Shown one piece after another: positions 17,826 through 27,402 of a DNA stretch of 64,000 nucleotides (positions are counted from its first letter, which is position 1; each line of letters starts with the position of its first letter). A program made the translations under genes and the position numbers. The stretch is from Faecalicatena contorta (lineage in GTDB: Bacteria; Bacillota; Clostridia; Lachnospirales; Lachnospiraceae): positions 62,001-126,000 of the forward strand of contig NZ_JAFBIY010000004.1 in NCBI RefSeq assembly GCF_021531975.1, in the 5' to 3' direction. The notes beneath the pieces were generated by a model. The model was not told where the DNA came from. It did not search any database and saw only the letters and a program-made list of their open reading frames with translations.

Positions 17826-18269
17826 ATGTATTCAGAAAAGGTAATGGATCATTTTGAACATCCGAGAAATGTCGGAGAGATAGAAAATGCCAGCGGGGTT
17901 GGAACCGTTGGAAATGCAAAATGTGGAGATATTATGAGAATTTATCTGGATATTGATGAAAATCAGATCATCCAGGATGTGAAGTTTAAGACTTTTGGTT
18001 GTGGTGCAGCAGTAGCAACAAGCAGTATGGCGACAGAAATGGTAAAGGGTAAATCTGTTCAGGAAGCAATGCAGGTTACGAATAAAGCTGTTATGGAGGC
18101 ACTTGACGGACTTCCGCCGGTGAAAGTACACTGTTCCCTGCTTGCAGAAGAGGCTATTCATGCGGCGCTTTGGGATTATGCCGAAAAGCATGATATCAAA
18201 ATTGAAGGACTGACGAAGCCGAAGTCAGATATTCACGAAGGTGAAGAAGAGGAAGAAGAGGAATATTAA
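17826..18269 (+). CDS. iscU: Fe-S cluster scaffold protein (IscU/NifU N-terminal type)
   Basis: IscU-type scaffold, 147 residues, starting directly after the iscS stop with AGGAGGG inside the end of iscS. The three cluster ligands Cys33 (AKCGD), Cys59 (FGCGAA) and Cys103 (VHCSLLA) are intact, and Asp35 is the residue that affects cluster lability. The LPPVK chaperone-recognition motif is at about 96-100. A very acidic tail (a run of Glu near the C-terminus) extends past the usual IscU end; its role is unknown. Confidence 0.93.
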   Translation: MYSEKVMDHFEHPRNVGEIENASGVGTVGNAKCGDIMRIYLDIDENQIIQDVKFKTFGCGAAVATSSMATEMVKGKSVQEAMQVTNKAVMEALDGLPPVKVHCSLLAEEAIHAALWDYAEKHDIKIEGLTKPKSDIHEGEEEEEEEY

Positions 18270-18283
18270 ACCGGAGAGAAAAT

Positions 18284-19369
18284 ATGGATAAGAAAAAAGT
18301 GGTTGTCGGAATGTCAGGCGGCGTAGATTCTTCGGTTGCGGCCTGGCTGTTAAAAGAACAGGGGTATGATGTCATTGGTGTTACCATGCAGATCTGGCAG
18401 GAGGAAGAACGCGCTGTTCAGGAAGAAGAAGGCGGATGCTGCGGATTGAGTGCGGTCGATGATGCAAGGAGAGTGGCATATGACCTTGATATTCCATATT
18501 ATGTGATGAATTTCCGTGATGAGTTTAAAAAACAGGTGATTGATTATTTCGTGCAGGAGTATATCGAAGGAAGAACACCGAATCCCTGTATCGCATGTAA
18601 TCGTTATGTAAAATGGGAATCTCTCCTTAGAAGAAGCATGGAGATTGGCGCTGATTATATTGCTACCGGCCATTATGCGCGTATCGAGAAGCTTGATAAC
18701 GGCAGATATACGCTTCGCGTATCGCAGACAAGTGCGAAGGATCAGACTTATGCACTTTACAATCTGACACAGGAGCAGCTTAAAAGAACTTTGATGCCGG
18801 TGGGTGAATATACAAAGGATGAGATTCGCCGTATTGCAGAGAACCTCCATCTTCGGGTGGCTAATAAGCCGGACAGTCAGGACATTTGTTTTGTGCCGGA
18901 TGGCGATTATGCTTCTTATATAGAAAAGAATGCCGCAGTAAAGATAGAACCGGGTAACTTTGTCATGTCAGACGGAACCATCGTCGGCAGACATAAGGGA
19001 ATCATCCATTATACAGTAGGACAAAGAAAAGGGCTTGGACTGTCTCTGGGGCATCCGGTATTTGTGCTGGAGATTCGGCCCGAAACAAATGAAGTTGTGG
19101 TCGGAAGCAATGAGGAGGCAATGTCTCATTTTGTAAGAGCCAGACAGATCAACCTTATGTCTGTGGAAGATATAAAAGAGCCGAAAAGAGTGTGGGCGAA
19201 GATCCGCTATAATCACAAGGGTGCATGGTGCACAGTAGAAAGAACCGGTGAGGATGAAATACTCTGTACCTTTGATGAGCCGGTAAGAGCAATCACGCCG
19301 GGGCAGGCTGTTGTTTTGTACGACGGCGAGTATGTCCTGGGAGGTGGAACAATTATAGGAGATAAATAA
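18284..19369 (+). CDS. mnmA: tRNA-specific 2-thiouridylase
   Basis: MnmA forms 2-thiouridine at wobble U34 of Lys, Glu and Gln tRNAs. Of 361 residues, the PP-loop SGGVDSS (11-17) activates the uridine with ATP, Cys102 (NPCIAC) and Cys202 (DSQDICF) are the two catalytic cysteines, and a C-terminal beta-barrel domain follows. It sits 14 bases after iscU, which fits direct sulfur delivery from IscS. Confidence 0.96.
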   Translation: MDKKKVVVGMSGGVDSSVAAWLLKEQGYDVIGVTMQIWQEEERAVQEEEGGCCGLSAVDDARRVAYDLDIPYYVMNFRDEFKKQVIDYFVQEYIEGRTPNPCIACNRYVKWESLLRRSMEIGADYIATGHYARIEKLDNGRYTLRVSQTSAKDQTYALYNLTQEQLKRTLMPVGEYTKDEIRRIAENLHLRVANKPDSQDICFVPDGDYASYIEKNAAVKIEPGNFVMSDGTIVGRHKGIIHYTVGQRKGLGLSLGHPVFVLEIRPETNEVVVGSNEEAMSHFVRARQINLMSVEDIKEPKRVWAKIRYNHKGAWCTVERTGEDEILCTFDEPVRAITPGQAVVLYDGEYVLGGGTIIGDK

Positions 19370-19371
19370 AC

Positions 19372-20190
19372 ATGAAGGCAGATAGAATAATAGCTGACAT
19401 ACACATGCATTCGACATTTTCGCATGATTCCGAGTCGGCTCCGGAAGAAATGATACGGGGAGCTGTTGAGAAGGGGCTTCGGACAATCTGTTTTACAGAC
19501 CACTATGATAAGGATGAAATGGAATGGGGAGAAGAAAGCATTTTTGATCCGGAAGAATATTTCCGTATACTTCCTCCTCTGGCGGAGAAATATAAAGACA
19601 AGATCGATGTCAAGATCGGTGTAGAACTTGGCCTTCGTCCTTATCTTGGAGATTATTACCGGGCATTTGTAAAAAAGTATCCCTTTGATTTTGTCATCGG
19701 ATCGGTGCATATGATACAGTCTACCGATCCGGCTGCAGGAAAATTGTTCCGTGATTATACAGATGAAGAAGCGTACCGGATCGGTTTTGAAGAAATGTTG
19801 GAAGACATAAAGAATTTTGACGATTTTGACAGCTTTGGACATATGGACTATATGGTACGCTACGCAAGAGAACAGGAGAAAAGCTATTCATACAGAGGAT
19901 TCGCTGACGAGATCGATGCTGTTTTACGAGCTCTCGTGGAAAAGGGAAAGGCGCTGGAACTAAATACCGCAGGGCTGAAATATGGACTTCCGTTTGCTCA
20001 TCCGCATCCGGATATACTGAAGCGTTATCGGGAACTGGGTGGAGAAATGATTACCGTAGGAGCTGACGGACATAAACCGGAGCATATCGCGTATGATTTC
20101 CATAAGGTTTCTCAGATTTTGCAGGCATGTGGTTTCCGTTTTTACACAGTGTTTTCGGATAGAAAGCCTATTTTTATAGAACTTCCATAA
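19372..20190 (+). CDS. PHP-domain phosphatase, HisK/HisJ-like
   Basis: A 272-residue PHP-family metal phosphatase starting 2 bases after mnmA. Metal motifs: DIHMHSTFSHD (9-19), TDHYD (about 42), GVELG (about 82), GSVH (about 110), GHMD (about 157) and GADGHKPEH (about 230). The closest well-known family is histidinol-phosphatase of the HisK type, but no other his genes are near, so a different phosphoester substrate is possible. It shares the upstream operon. Confidence 0.75.
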   Translation: MKADRIIADIHMHSTFSHDSESAPEEMIRGAVEKGLRTICFTDHYDKDEMEWGEESIFDPEEYFRILPPLAEKYKDKIDVKIGVELGLRPYLGDYYRAFVKKYPFDFVIGSVHMIQSTDPAAGKLFRDYTDEEAYRIGFEEMLEDIKNFDDFDSFGHMDYMVRYAREQEKSYSYRGFADEIDAVLRALVEKGKALELNTAGLKYGLPFAHPHPDILKRYRELGGEMITVGADGHKPEHIAYDFHKVSQILQACGFRFYTVFSDRKPIFIELP

Positions 20191-20205
20191 AAATGGAAAA
20201 GACAC

Positions 20206-20234
20206 TTGAATTTTTGTCCTTTTTTTAGTACAAT
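20206..20234 (+). promoter_or_regulatory. gap promoter
   Basis: TTGAAT (20206-20211) and TACAAT (20229-20234) with a 17-base spacer, followed by a 69-base leader with AGGAGG before gap. The T-rich spacer follows the end of the PHP gene. Confidence 0.75.
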
Positions 20235-20303
20235 GACTTTGGTTGATTTCCTGATAGTGTTAAGGAATTCACAATATAAACAAAACTTTAGGAGGAATTA
20301 ATC

Positions 20304-21317
20304 ATGGCAGTAAAAGTAGCGATTAATGGATTCGGACGAATTGGACGTCTTGCGTTCAGACAGATGTTTGGAGCAGAGGGATATGAAGTAGTTGCAATCA
20401 ACGACTTAACATCTCCTAAAATGCTTGCACACTTATTAAAATATGATTCTTCTCAGGGTAAGTATGCATTAGCTGACAAAGTAGAGTCAACAGAGGATTC
20501 TATCATTGTTGATGGAAAAGAAATCAAGATCTACGCAAAAGCAAATGCAGAGGAACTTCCATGGGGCGAGATCGGTGTAGATGTAGTTCTGGAGTGTACA
20601 GGATTCTACACATCCAAAGAGAAAGCATCTGCACATGTAAAAGCAGGAGCAAGAAAAGTTGTTATCTCCGCACCTGCAGGCAGTGACCTCCCAACTATCG
20701 TTTATAACGTAAACCATGACAAGCTGACTGCTGAAGATACAGTTATTTCCGCAGCTTCTTGTACAACAAACTGCTTAGCACCAATGGCTAAGGCTTTAAA
20801 TGACCTTGCACCGATCAAATCCGGTATCATGTGTACAATTCACGCTTACACAGGTGATCAGATGACACTTGACGGACCACAGAGAAAAGGTGATTTAAGA
20901 CGTTCACGTGCAGCAGCAGTTAATATTGTACCAAACAGCACAGGTGCTGCAAAAGCTATCGGACTTGTTATTCCAGAATTAAATGGTAAGTTAATTGGTG
21001 CTGCTCAGCGTGTACCAACTCCAACAGGTTCTACAACAATCTTAACAGCAGTTGTTGAAGGAACTGTAACAGTTGATGAGATCAACGCAGCTATGAAAGC
21101 AGCTTCTAACGAGTCCTTCGGATATAACACAGATGAGATCGTTTCCAGCGATATCGTCGGAATGAAATATGGTTCATTATTTGATGCTACTCAGACAATG
21201 GTATGCCCATTAGACAACGGAACTACAGAGGTTCAGGTTGTTTCCTGGTATGACAATGAGAATTCTTACACAAGCCAGATGGTAAGAACAATCAAATACT
21301 TCGCTGAATTAGCTTAA
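20304..21317 (+). CDS. gap: Glyceraldehyde-3-phosphate dehydrogenase, type I
   Basis: Glycolytic GAPDH, 337 residues, oxidising glyceraldehyde 3-phosphate with NAD. NAD-binding NGFGRIGR is at 8-15; catalytic Cys153 is in [12 protein letters not shown]; the SxTxP-type phosphate loop and C-terminal [12 protein letters not shown] are complete. Codon choice is strongly restricted (many GTA, GCA and ACA codons), consistent with high expression. It has its own promoter and a downstream terminator, with pgk and tpiA beyond. Confidence 0.98.
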   Translation: MAVKVAINGFGRIGRLAFRQMFGAEGYEVVAINDLTSPKMLAHLLKYDSSQGKYALADKVESTEDSIIVDGKEIKIYAKANAEELPWGEIGVDVVLECTGFYTSKEKASAHVKAGARKVVISAPAGSDLPTIVYNVNHDKLTAEDTVISAASCTTNCLAPMAKALNDLAPIKSGIMCTIHAYTGDQMTLDGPQRKGDLRRSRAAAVNIVPNSTGAAKAIGLVIPELNGKLIGAAQRVPTPTGSTTILTAVVEGTVTVDEINAAMKAASNESFGYNTDEIVSSDIVGMKYGSLFDATQTMVCPLDNGTTEVQVVSWYDNENSYTSQMVRTIKYFAELA

Positions 21318-21328
21318 TTAAGACTCAC

Positions 21329-21366
21329 AAAGGGTCCGGTCTTATAAAAGGATCGGACCTTTTCTT
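21329..21366 (+). terminator. Terminator or attenuator between gap and pgk
   Basis: AAAGGGTCCGGTC (21329-21341) pairs with GATCGGACCTTTT (21351-21363) with two G-U pairs, followed by a T-rich tail. It may lower read-through from gap into pgk. Confidence 0.8.
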
Positions 21367-21400
21367 CTATCTATTATAAAATCTGAGGAGGCAGAAGATT

Positions 21401-22600
21401 ATGCTTAACAAAAAATCGGTAGATGATATTAATGTAAAAGGTAAAAAAGTTCTTGTAAGATGTGATTTTAATGTTCCTCTTATTGACGGAAAGATTACAG
21501 ATGAAAACCGTCTTGTGGCAGCACTTCCGACGATCAAGAAGCTGATCGCAGATGGTGGAAAGATCATTCTTTGCTCACACCTTGGAAAACCAAAGGGAGA
21601 GCCAAAGCCGGAATTATCACTTGCTCCTGTTGCAGTTCGTTTATCAGAGCTTCTTGGACAGGAAGTAAAATTTGCAGCTGATCCGGAAGTAGTAGGACCT
21701 AACGCAAAAGCAGCTGTAGAAGCAATGAAAGACGGTGAAGTAGTATTACTTGAAAACACTCGTTACAGAGTAGAAGAGACAAAGAACGGAGAGGCATTCA
21801 GCAAGGAACTTGCATCTCTGTGTGATGTATTTGTAAATGACGCATTTGGTACAGCACATCGTGCACACTGCTCTAATGTAGGTGTTACACAGTTTGTTGA
21901 TACAGCAGTTGTTGGTTACCTGATGCAGAAGGAAATTGATTTCCTCGGAAATGCAGTAAATAATCCGGAGAGACCATTTGTAGCTATTCTCGGTGGCGCA
22001 AAGGTTTCCAGTAAGATTTCTGTAATCGAGAACCTTCTCGATAAAGTAAATACACTGATCATCGGTGGTGGTATGTCTTATACCTTCAGCAAGGCACAGG
22101 GCGGAAGCGTTGGAAAATCTCTTCTTGAAGAGGATTACTGTGAATATGCGCTGAACATGCTGAAGAAAGCAGAAGAAAAAGGAGTAAAATTACTTCTTCC
22201 TGTAGATACCGTTATCGCAGATGATTTCTCAAATGACGCAAATACGAAGATTGTTAAGGCCGGCGAGATTCCGGAAGGCTGGGAAGGTCTTGATATTGGA
22301 CCAGAGACAGTAAAGATCTTCTGTGAAGCAGTTCAGGATGCAAAGACAGTTGTATGGAACGGACCGATGGGATGTTTCGAGATGCCGAACTTTGCACAGG
22401 GAACAGAAGCAGTTGCAAAAGCACTTGCTGACACAGATGCAGTAACAATCATTGGTGGTGGTGATTCCGCAGCAGCAGTTAACCAGCTTGGATACGGTGA
22501 CAAGATGACACACATTTCCACAGGCGGCGGAGCTTCCCTTGAATTCCTGGAAGGAAAAGAACTTCCGGGCGTAGCAGCAGCAGATAATATTACACAATAG
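21401..22600 (+). CDS. pgk: Phosphoglycerate kinase
   Basis: Phosphoglycerate kinase, 399 residues, making ATP from 1,3-bisphosphoglycerate. It has the substrate motif VRCDFNVPL (about 23-31), HLGKPKGE near 67-74, and the C-terminal nucleotide motif GGGDSAAAV. Length and motifs are normal. AGGAGG precedes the ATG. It is followed after 12 bases by tpiA, so both are in one transcript. Confidence 0.98.
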   Translation: MLNKKSVDDINVKGKKVLVRCDFNVPLIDGKITDENRLVAALPTIKKLIADGGKIILCSHLGKPKGEPKPELSLAPVAVRLSELLGQEVKFAADPEVVGPNAKAAVEAMKDGEVVLLENTRYRVEETKNGEAFSKELASLCDVFVNDAFGTAHRAHCSNVGVTQFVDTAVVGYLMQKEIDFLGNAVNNPERPFVAILGGAKVSSKISVIENLLDKVNTLIIGGGMSYTFSKAQGGSVGKSLLEEDYCEYALNMLKKAEEKGVKLLLPVDTVIADDFSNDANTKIVKAGEIPEGWEGLDIGPETVKIFCEAVQDAKTVVWNGPMGCFEMPNFAQGTEAVAKALADTDAVTIIGGGDSAAAVNQLGYGDKMTHISTGGGASLEFLEGKELPGVAAADNITQ

Positions 22601-22612
22601 GAGAGTAAGAAA

Positions 22613-23362
22613 ATGGCAAGAAGAAAAATTGTAGCAGGCAACTGGAAAATGAATAAAACTCCAAGCGAGGCAGTTGCTTTAGTTGAAGAATTAAAACCAT
22701 TAGTAGCAAGCGAAGATGTTGACGTTGTATTCTGCGTACCTGCAATCGATATCATTCCGGTTGTAGAGGCTTGTAAAGGTTCTAACATCCAGGTTGGCGC
22801 TGAGAATATGTATTTTGAAGAAAAGGGAGCATATACAGGAGAGATCTCTCCGGCAATGCTTACAGATGCAGGAGTAAAATATGTAGTTCTTGGACATTCT
22901 GAGAGAAGAGAATATTTTGCTGAGACAAATGAGACTGTTAATAAGAAAATGTTAAAAGCATTTGAGCATGGTATTACACCGATCATGTGCTGTGGTGAAA
23001 CATTAGAGCAGAGAGAACAGGGTGTAACAATGGACTTTATCCGTCAGCAGGTTAAGGTTGGATTCCTGAACGTTACAGCAGATCAGGCTAAGACAGCAGT
23101 TATCGCTTATGAGCCAATCTGGGCAATCGGAACAGGAAAGACAGCTACAACAGAGCAGGCTGAAGAGGTATGTGCTGGTATTCGTGCATGCATCGCTGAG
23201 ATCTATGACGAGGCTACTGCAGAAGCAATCCGTATCCAGTACGGTGGTTCTGTAAATGCTGGAAATGCAGCTGAGTTATTCGCTCAGGCTGACATCGATG
23301 GTGGACTTGTTGGTGGTGCTTCACTGAAGGCTGACTTTGGTAAGATTGTAAATTACAAGTAA
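22613..23362 (+). CDS. tpiA: Triosephosphate isomerase
   Basis: Triosephosphate isomerase, 249 residues. Catalytic Lys12 (NWKMNK), His near 96 (LGHSERR) and Glu near 168 ([12 protein letters not shown]) are intact, as is the phosphate loop YGGSVN near the C-terminus. It interconverts the two triose phosphates for gap and is co-transcribed with pgk. A strong terminator follows. Confidence 0.98.
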   Translation: MARRKIVAGNWKMNKTPSEAVALVEELKPLVASEDVDVVFCVPAIDIIPVVEACKGSNIQVGAENMYFEEKGAYTGEISPAMLTDAGVKYVVLGHSERREYFAETNETVNKKMLKAFEHGITPIMCCGETLEQREQGVTMDFIRQQVKVGFLNVTADQAKTAVIAYEPIWAIGTGKTATTEQAEEVCAGIRACIAEIYDEATAEAIRIQYGGSVNAGNAAELFAQADIDGGLVGGASLKADFGKIVNYK

Positions 23363-23376
23363 GAAATCAGTTCAGT

Positions 23377-23417
23377 CGCAGGAGACCAGTTTACGTGTCT
23401 CCTGCGGCTTTCCTTTT
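23377..23417 (+). terminator. Terminator after tpiA
   Basis: CGCAGGAGAC (23377-23386) and GTCTCCTGCG (23397-23406) are perfect 10-bp arms around a 10-base loop, followed by a T-rich stretch. Confidence 0.85.
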
Positions 23418-23450
23418 GTCAGGGACGGGAATAATGAGGAGGATTGCGTT

Positions 23451-24269
23451 ATGAAATATCAGGAAATTCCGCTTCATGTCAGTGGCTCCGGAGAAAATGC
23501 GAGGTTAATTGTATACCTTCTGGATACGCCAGAAGATTCTGTGAAAATAGAAAATCGGCCGGTTATTATTCTGTGTCCGGGTGGTGCCTATGAAAGAACC
23601 AGTTTCAGAGAAGGGGAACCGCAGGCCATGTATTTTCTGAATCAGGGGTATCATGTAGGAATTTTGCGCTATACAACGCAGCCGGCAAGATTTCCAACAG
23701 CACTTCTTGAACTTGGAACCGCGATGAAGATTTTCCGTGAGAATGCGAAAGGATGGTGCGTGGACGAGGAGAATATATTTGTTCAGGGATCGTCTGCAGG
23801 CGGACATCTGGCAGCCTCACTTGGAGTGTTCTGGAAAGACGATTTCCTATCAGAAGCACTTGCGATAGATGCAGATATTTTGAAGCCAAAAGGAATTGTG
23901 TTGTCTTATCCGGTTATTTCAGCAGAGGATGCAATCATGGAAGAGAGAAGCTTCCGGGCTCTTCTGGGTGATGATTATAAGGAAAAGAAGCAAGAGGTAT
24001 CTCTTGAATACAGAGTTAATAAGAATACGCCGCCTTGTTTTATCTGGCATACGTATGAAGATACGACTGTGCCGGTAGAAAATTCACTTGTTTTTGCCAT
24101 GGCACTTAGAAAACACAATATTCCATTAGAATTGCACATTTTCCAGAAGGGCATGCATGGTCTTGGTCCCGCGACTGCTCTTGTTGAGCGACCGGATGGA
24201 ACAGGTGTACAAAAAGAATGCCAGTGCTGGATGGAGCTGGCAGATATCTGGATGAAAAATTTGATGTAA
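23451..24269 (+). CDS. Alpha/beta-hydrolase, acetyl-esterase/xylanase-associated type
   Basis: A 272-residue alpha/beta-hydrolase without a signal peptide. The oxyanion motif CPGGAY is at 42-47, the nucleophile Ser115 is in GSSAGGH, an Asp lies in HTYEDTTVP and the His in KGMHGLG. This pattern fits BD-FAE/acetylxylan-esterase-like enzymes that remove acetyl groups from oligosaccharides in the cytosol. It sits between tpiA and gpmI, 13 bases before the latter, and so may be co-expressed with glycolysis. The substrate is inferred. Confidence 0.8.
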   Translation: MKYQEIPLHVSGSGENARLIVYLLDTPEDSVKIENRPVIILCPGGAYERTSFREGEPQAMYFLNQGYHVGILRYTTQPARFPTALLELGTAMKIFRENAKGWCVDEENIFVQGSSAGGHLAASLGVFWKDDFLSEALAIDADILKPKGIVLSYPVISAEDAIMEERSFRALLGDDYKEKKQEVSLEYRVNKNTPPCFIWHTYEDTTVPVENSLVFAMALRKHNIPLELHIFQKGMHGLGPATALVERPDGTGVQKECQCWMELADIWMKNLM

Positions 24270-24282
24270 AAGGAGAAGGATA

Positions 24283-25818
24283 ATGAGTAAGAAACCAACA
24301 GTACTGATGATCTTAGATGGATATGGATTAAATGAGAATATTACCGGAAATGCTGTTTTAGAAGGCAAGACACCGGTTATGGATAAATTGATGGCAGAAT
24401 GCCCGTTTGTCAAAGGAAATGCCAGCGGAATGGCAGTTGGACTTCCGGAGGGACAGATGGGAAACTCTGAGGTCGGACACTTGAATATGGGAGCAGGACG
24501 CATCGTATATCAGGATCTGACAAAAATCACAAAATCGATTCAGGACGGAGATTTCTTTGAAAACAAAGCACTTCTCGCAGCCTGTGAAAATGCAAAGAAA
24601 AATGACAGTGCTCTGCACTTGTTTGGCCTTGTGTCTGACGGCGGCGTGCACAGCCACAACACACACATTTACGGACTTCTTGAGCTTGCAAAGAGACAGG
24701 GACTTAAGAAAGTGTTTGTACACTGCTTCCTGGATGGACGTGATACACCTCCGGCATCCGGAAAAGAATATGTAGAAGAACTGGTAGCTAAGATGCAGGA
24801 AATCGGTATCGGCGAAGTTGCAACAGTTATGGGACGTTACTATGCAATGGACCGCGATAACCGCTGGGACCGTGTAGAAAAAGCATACAGAGCCATGGTA
24901 TTCGCAGAAGGCGAGACAGCAGTAAGTGGACCGGAAGGAATTCAGGCATCATACGATAAGGATACAACAGACGAATTCGTTCTTCCTACCGTTGTAATGA
25001 AAGATGGTGCACCGGTTGCAACGATCAAAGATAACGACTCTATTATCTTCTTTAACTTCCGTCCGGACCGTGCAAGAGAAATCACAAGAGCATTCTGTGA
25101 TGACGAATTTACAGGATTCGAAAGAGGCGAAAGAGTAAAAACAACATACGTGTGCTTTACCGAATACGATGTAACAATTCCAAACAAACAGATAGCATTT
25201 GTAAAAGAAGAGATTACCAATACATTCGGTGAATTCCTTGCAAAGAACGGAAAGAGACAGGCACGTATCGCTGAAACAGAAAAATACGCACATGTAACCT
25301 TCTTCTTCAATGGCGGTGTAGAAGAGCCAAACGAAGGAGAAGACAGAATCCTTGTAAACTCACCAAAGGTTGCGACATATGACCTGAAGCCGGAAATGAG
25401 CGCTTACGAAGTATGCGACAAGCTGGTAGCTGCGATCAAATCCGATAAATACGATGTGATCATTATCAACTTCGCTAATCCGGACATGGTCGGACACACA
25501 GGAGTTGAAGCAGCAGCAATAAAGGCAATTGAAGCAGTTGACGAATGCGTAGGAAAAGCAGTAGAGGCAATTAAAGAAGTAGACGGGCAGATGTTCATCT
25601 GCGCTGACCATGGTAATGCAGAACAGTTAATCGACGAAAGCAATGGCGAGCCATTTACAGCACATACAACTAATCCGGTACCATTTATTCTCGTAAATGC
25701 AGATCCGGCATATAAGCTTCGCGAGGGCGGATGCCTCGCGGATATTGCACCGACATTGATTGAGCTTATGGGAATGGAACAGCCAAAAGAAATGACAGGA
25801 AAAAGCTTACTGCAATAA
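24283..25818 (+). CDS. gpmI: 2,3-bisphosphoglycerate-independent phosphoglycerate mutase
   Basis: Mn-dependent phosphoglycerate mutase of the alkaline-phosphatase superfamily, 511 residues. Asp12 (LDGYG) and the phosphorylated Ser62 (GNSEVGHLNMGAGR) are present, as are the later metal motifs NFANPDMVGHTG and ADHGNAE. It converts 3- to 2-phosphoglycerate and completes the glycolytic set here apart from enolase. Full length; AAGGAG precedes the ATG. Confidence 0.98.
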   Translation: MSKKPTVLMILDGYGLNENITGNAVLEGKTPVMDKLMAECPFVKGNASGMAVGLPEGQMGNSEVGHLNMGAGRIVYQDLTKITKSIQDGDFFENKALLAACENAKKNDSALHLFGLVSDGGVHSHNTHIYGLLELAKRQGLKKVFVHCFLDGRDTPPASGKEYVEELVAKMQEIGIGEVATVMGRYYAMDRDNRWDRVEKAYRAMVFAEGETAVSGPEGIQASYDKDTTDEFVLPTVVMKDGAPVATIKDNDSIIFFNFRPDRAREITRAFCDDEFTGFERGERVKTTYVCFTEYDVTIPNKQIAFVKEEITNTFGEFLAKNGKRQARIAETEKYAHVTFFFNGGVEEPNEGEDRILVNSPKVATYDLKPEMSAYEVCDKLVAAIKSDKYDVIIINFANPDMVGHTGVEAAAIKAIEAVDECVGKAVEAIKEVDGQMFICADHGNAEQLIDESNGEPFTAHTTNPVPFILVNADPAYKLREGGCLADIAPTLIELMGMEQPKEMTGKSLLQ

Positions 25819-25820
25819 AA

Positions 25821-25859
25821 TTTGGGACGTAGACTTTTTTAAAAAGTCTACGTCCCAAA
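25821..25859 (+). repeat. Perfect 19-bp-arm palindrome with a one-base loop
   Basis: Left arm 25821-25839 and right arm 25841-25859 are exact complements around T25840. The arms hold GGGACGTAGAC and a T5/A5 core. It begins two bases after the gpmI stop. The architecture (GGGACG outer block, T/A core, single-base loop, position just after a stop) matches the palindrome at 5606-5664. It may act as a bidirectional terminator. Confidence 0.9.
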
Positions 25860-25920
25860 CTGCTTTTTGTGGTGTACCTAAATGAAAAATGTCCTGTACC
25901 TTTTTGATAGGAGGAGCGTT

Positions 25921-26094
25921 ATGGCAGCATGTGAGTTTTGTTCAAACTATGTATTTGATGAGGAAGATGAAAGCTATTATTGTAATGTGAATCTGGATGA
26001 AGATGAGTATTATCGCTTTATGAGCAGTAGTTATAAAAATTGTCCATATTATCAGTCTAATGATGATTATAAAATTGTCAGGCATCAAATGTAG
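25921..26094 (+). CDS. Small cysteine-rich protein, DUF6472-like
   Basis: A 57-residue acidic protein starting at the ATG at 25921 after AGGAGG; an upstream in-frame ATG at 25882 lacks a ribosome-binding site. Cys4, Cys7, Cys21 and Cys41 suggest a small zinc knuckle (CEFC, YYC, NCPYY). I recognise it as similar to the DUF6472 family of Clostridia, of unknown function. The next gene's Shine-Dalgarno overlaps its stop codon, so they are coupled. Confidence 0.75.
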   Translation: MAACEFCSNYVFDEEDESYYCNVNLDEDEYYRFMSSSYKNCPYYQSNDDYKIVRHQM

Positions 26095-26105
26095 GAGAAG
26101 TGGAA

Positions 26106-26753
26106 ATGGGAAAGTATGATATTTTTTTCTTTGATCTGGATGGAACAATTATTGATTCTTCTGTTGGAATTACGAATTCGGTCAAGTATACGTTAAGAAA
26201 ATATGGGATTGAGGAAACAGACAGAGAGAAGCTTTATCCGTTTATCGGGCCTCCGCTCACAGATTCTTTTGCCAGATATTATGGATTTTCGCAAGAAAAA
26301 TCTGCGGAAGCAGTGAAATTCTATCGTGAATATTATTGTGAAAATGGTATATATGAGAATGAAGTTTATTCCGGGCTGGAAGATACACTGAAGGAATTAA
26401 GACGACTAGGGAAGAAACTGGTGGTGGCAACTTCTAAGCCGGAGGTTTTTGCCAGAAAGATTCTGGAGTATCTGAAGCTGGATACCTATTTTGATTATAT
26501 TGCCGGTATGGAGTTGAATGGTAATCGTGCGACAAAGGCTGAAGTGATTTCTTATGCGTTTTCAGCGTCTGGTATTGATGATCTGTCAAAAGTGCTGATG
26601 GTTGGAGATAGAGAACATGATGTGATCGGAGCGCATAAGGCAGGAATTGACTGCCTTGGAGTTCTTTATGGATTTGGCTCTTTGGAGGAATTGGAAAATG
26701 CAGGTGCTGATGCGATTGCAGAAACACCTGCAGGTATTCTAAAATATGTGTAA
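26106..26753 (+). CDS. HAD-IA hydrolase, phosphoglycolate phosphatase/nucleotidase type
   Basis: A 215-residue HAD subclass IA phosphatase with a helical cap. Motif I FDLDGTIID (catalytic Asp10 and Asp12), motif II ATSKP near 107 and motif III/IV VGDREHDVIGAHKAGI near 164 are intact. The ATG at 26106 is preferred because it lies 8 bases after AGGAG. Relatives include phosphoglycolate phosphatase and 5'-nucleotidases; the substrate is undecided. Confidence 0.85.
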   Translation: MGKYDIFFFDLDGTIIDSSVGITNSVKYTLRKYGIEETDREKLYPFIGPPLTDSFARYYGFSQEKSAEAVKFYREYYCENGIYENEVYSGLEDTLKELRRLGKKLVVATSKPEVFARKILEYLKLDTYFDYIAGMELNGNRATKAEVISYAFSASGIDDLSKVLMVGDREHDVIGAHKAGIDCLGVLYGFGSLEELENAGADAIAETPAGILKYV

Positions 26754-26814
26754 CAAGAATCAGGAGAGGGGAAAAACGTGGATATTTGGGAAAAATGTAT
26801 ACAGGAGAATCATA

Positions 26815-27402
26815 ATGAATGAAAATGATATTTATATCCGGGTGGCCAAGCTGTCTGACGCGGAAGTTTTGAGAAATATTTATGCACCGTATGTAGAAGA
26901 AACTGCAATTACTTTTGAATATGAAGTGCCAACAATAGAAGAATTTACCCGGAGAGTGAAAAAAGTCCTGGAAAGATATCCTTATCTTGTGGCAGTTTCT
27001 GAAAATGAAATTGTGGGTTATGCTTACGCCAGTCCGCTAAAAGAAAGAAAAGCATATGACTGGGCGGTCGAGCTTTCCATCTATGTGAAACAAGATTGTC
27101 GAGGAAAAGGTGTTGGCAGAAAGTTATATAATAAGCTTGAGGAAATTCTAAAACAGCAGAATATTTTGAATCTATATGCATGTATTGCTTATCCAGGGGA
27201 AGAAAATACGCATCTGACAGATGATAGTGTAAAATTTCATGAGCATATGGGGTACAAAATTATCGGACAATTCTCAAAATGCGGATACAAATTCCAGCAA
27301 TGGTATGATATGATCTGGATGGAGAAACATATTGGAGAACATATGAAAGAACAGAAAGAAGTGAGAACGTTTTCTCAAATATACAATAGGAATTTAGTAT
27401 AG
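26815..27402 (+). CDS. GNAT acetyltransferase, phosphinothricin-acetyltransferase-like
   Basis: A 195-residue GNAT-fold N-acetyltransferase. The ATG at 26815 follows AGGAGA. The opening IRVAKLSDAEVLRNIYAPYV and TFEYEVPTIEEF are characteristic of the PAT/YwnH group, and the acetyl-CoA motif is QDCRGKGVGRKLY near 98-110. These enzymes acetylate glutamate analogues or methionine sulfone/sulfoximine. About 20 residues extend past the domain, and the final codons and stop (27389-27402) lie inside the left edge of composite repeat A, so the repeat fixes where this gene ends. Confidence 0.85.
   Translation: MNENDIYIRVAKLSDAEVLRNIYAPYVEETAITFEYEVPTIEEFTRRVKKVLERYPYLVAVSENEIVGYAYASPLKERKAYDWAVELSIYVKQDCRGKGVGRKLYNKLEEILKQQNILNLYACIAYPGEENTHLTDDSVKFHEHMGYKIIGQFSKCGYKFQQWYDMIWMEKHIGEHMKEQKEVRTFSQIYNRNLV

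Noticed and set aside
24942-25310. Antisense open frames within gpmI and pgk
   Set aside because: They are shadow frames of highly biased genes without start signals or recognisable domains.
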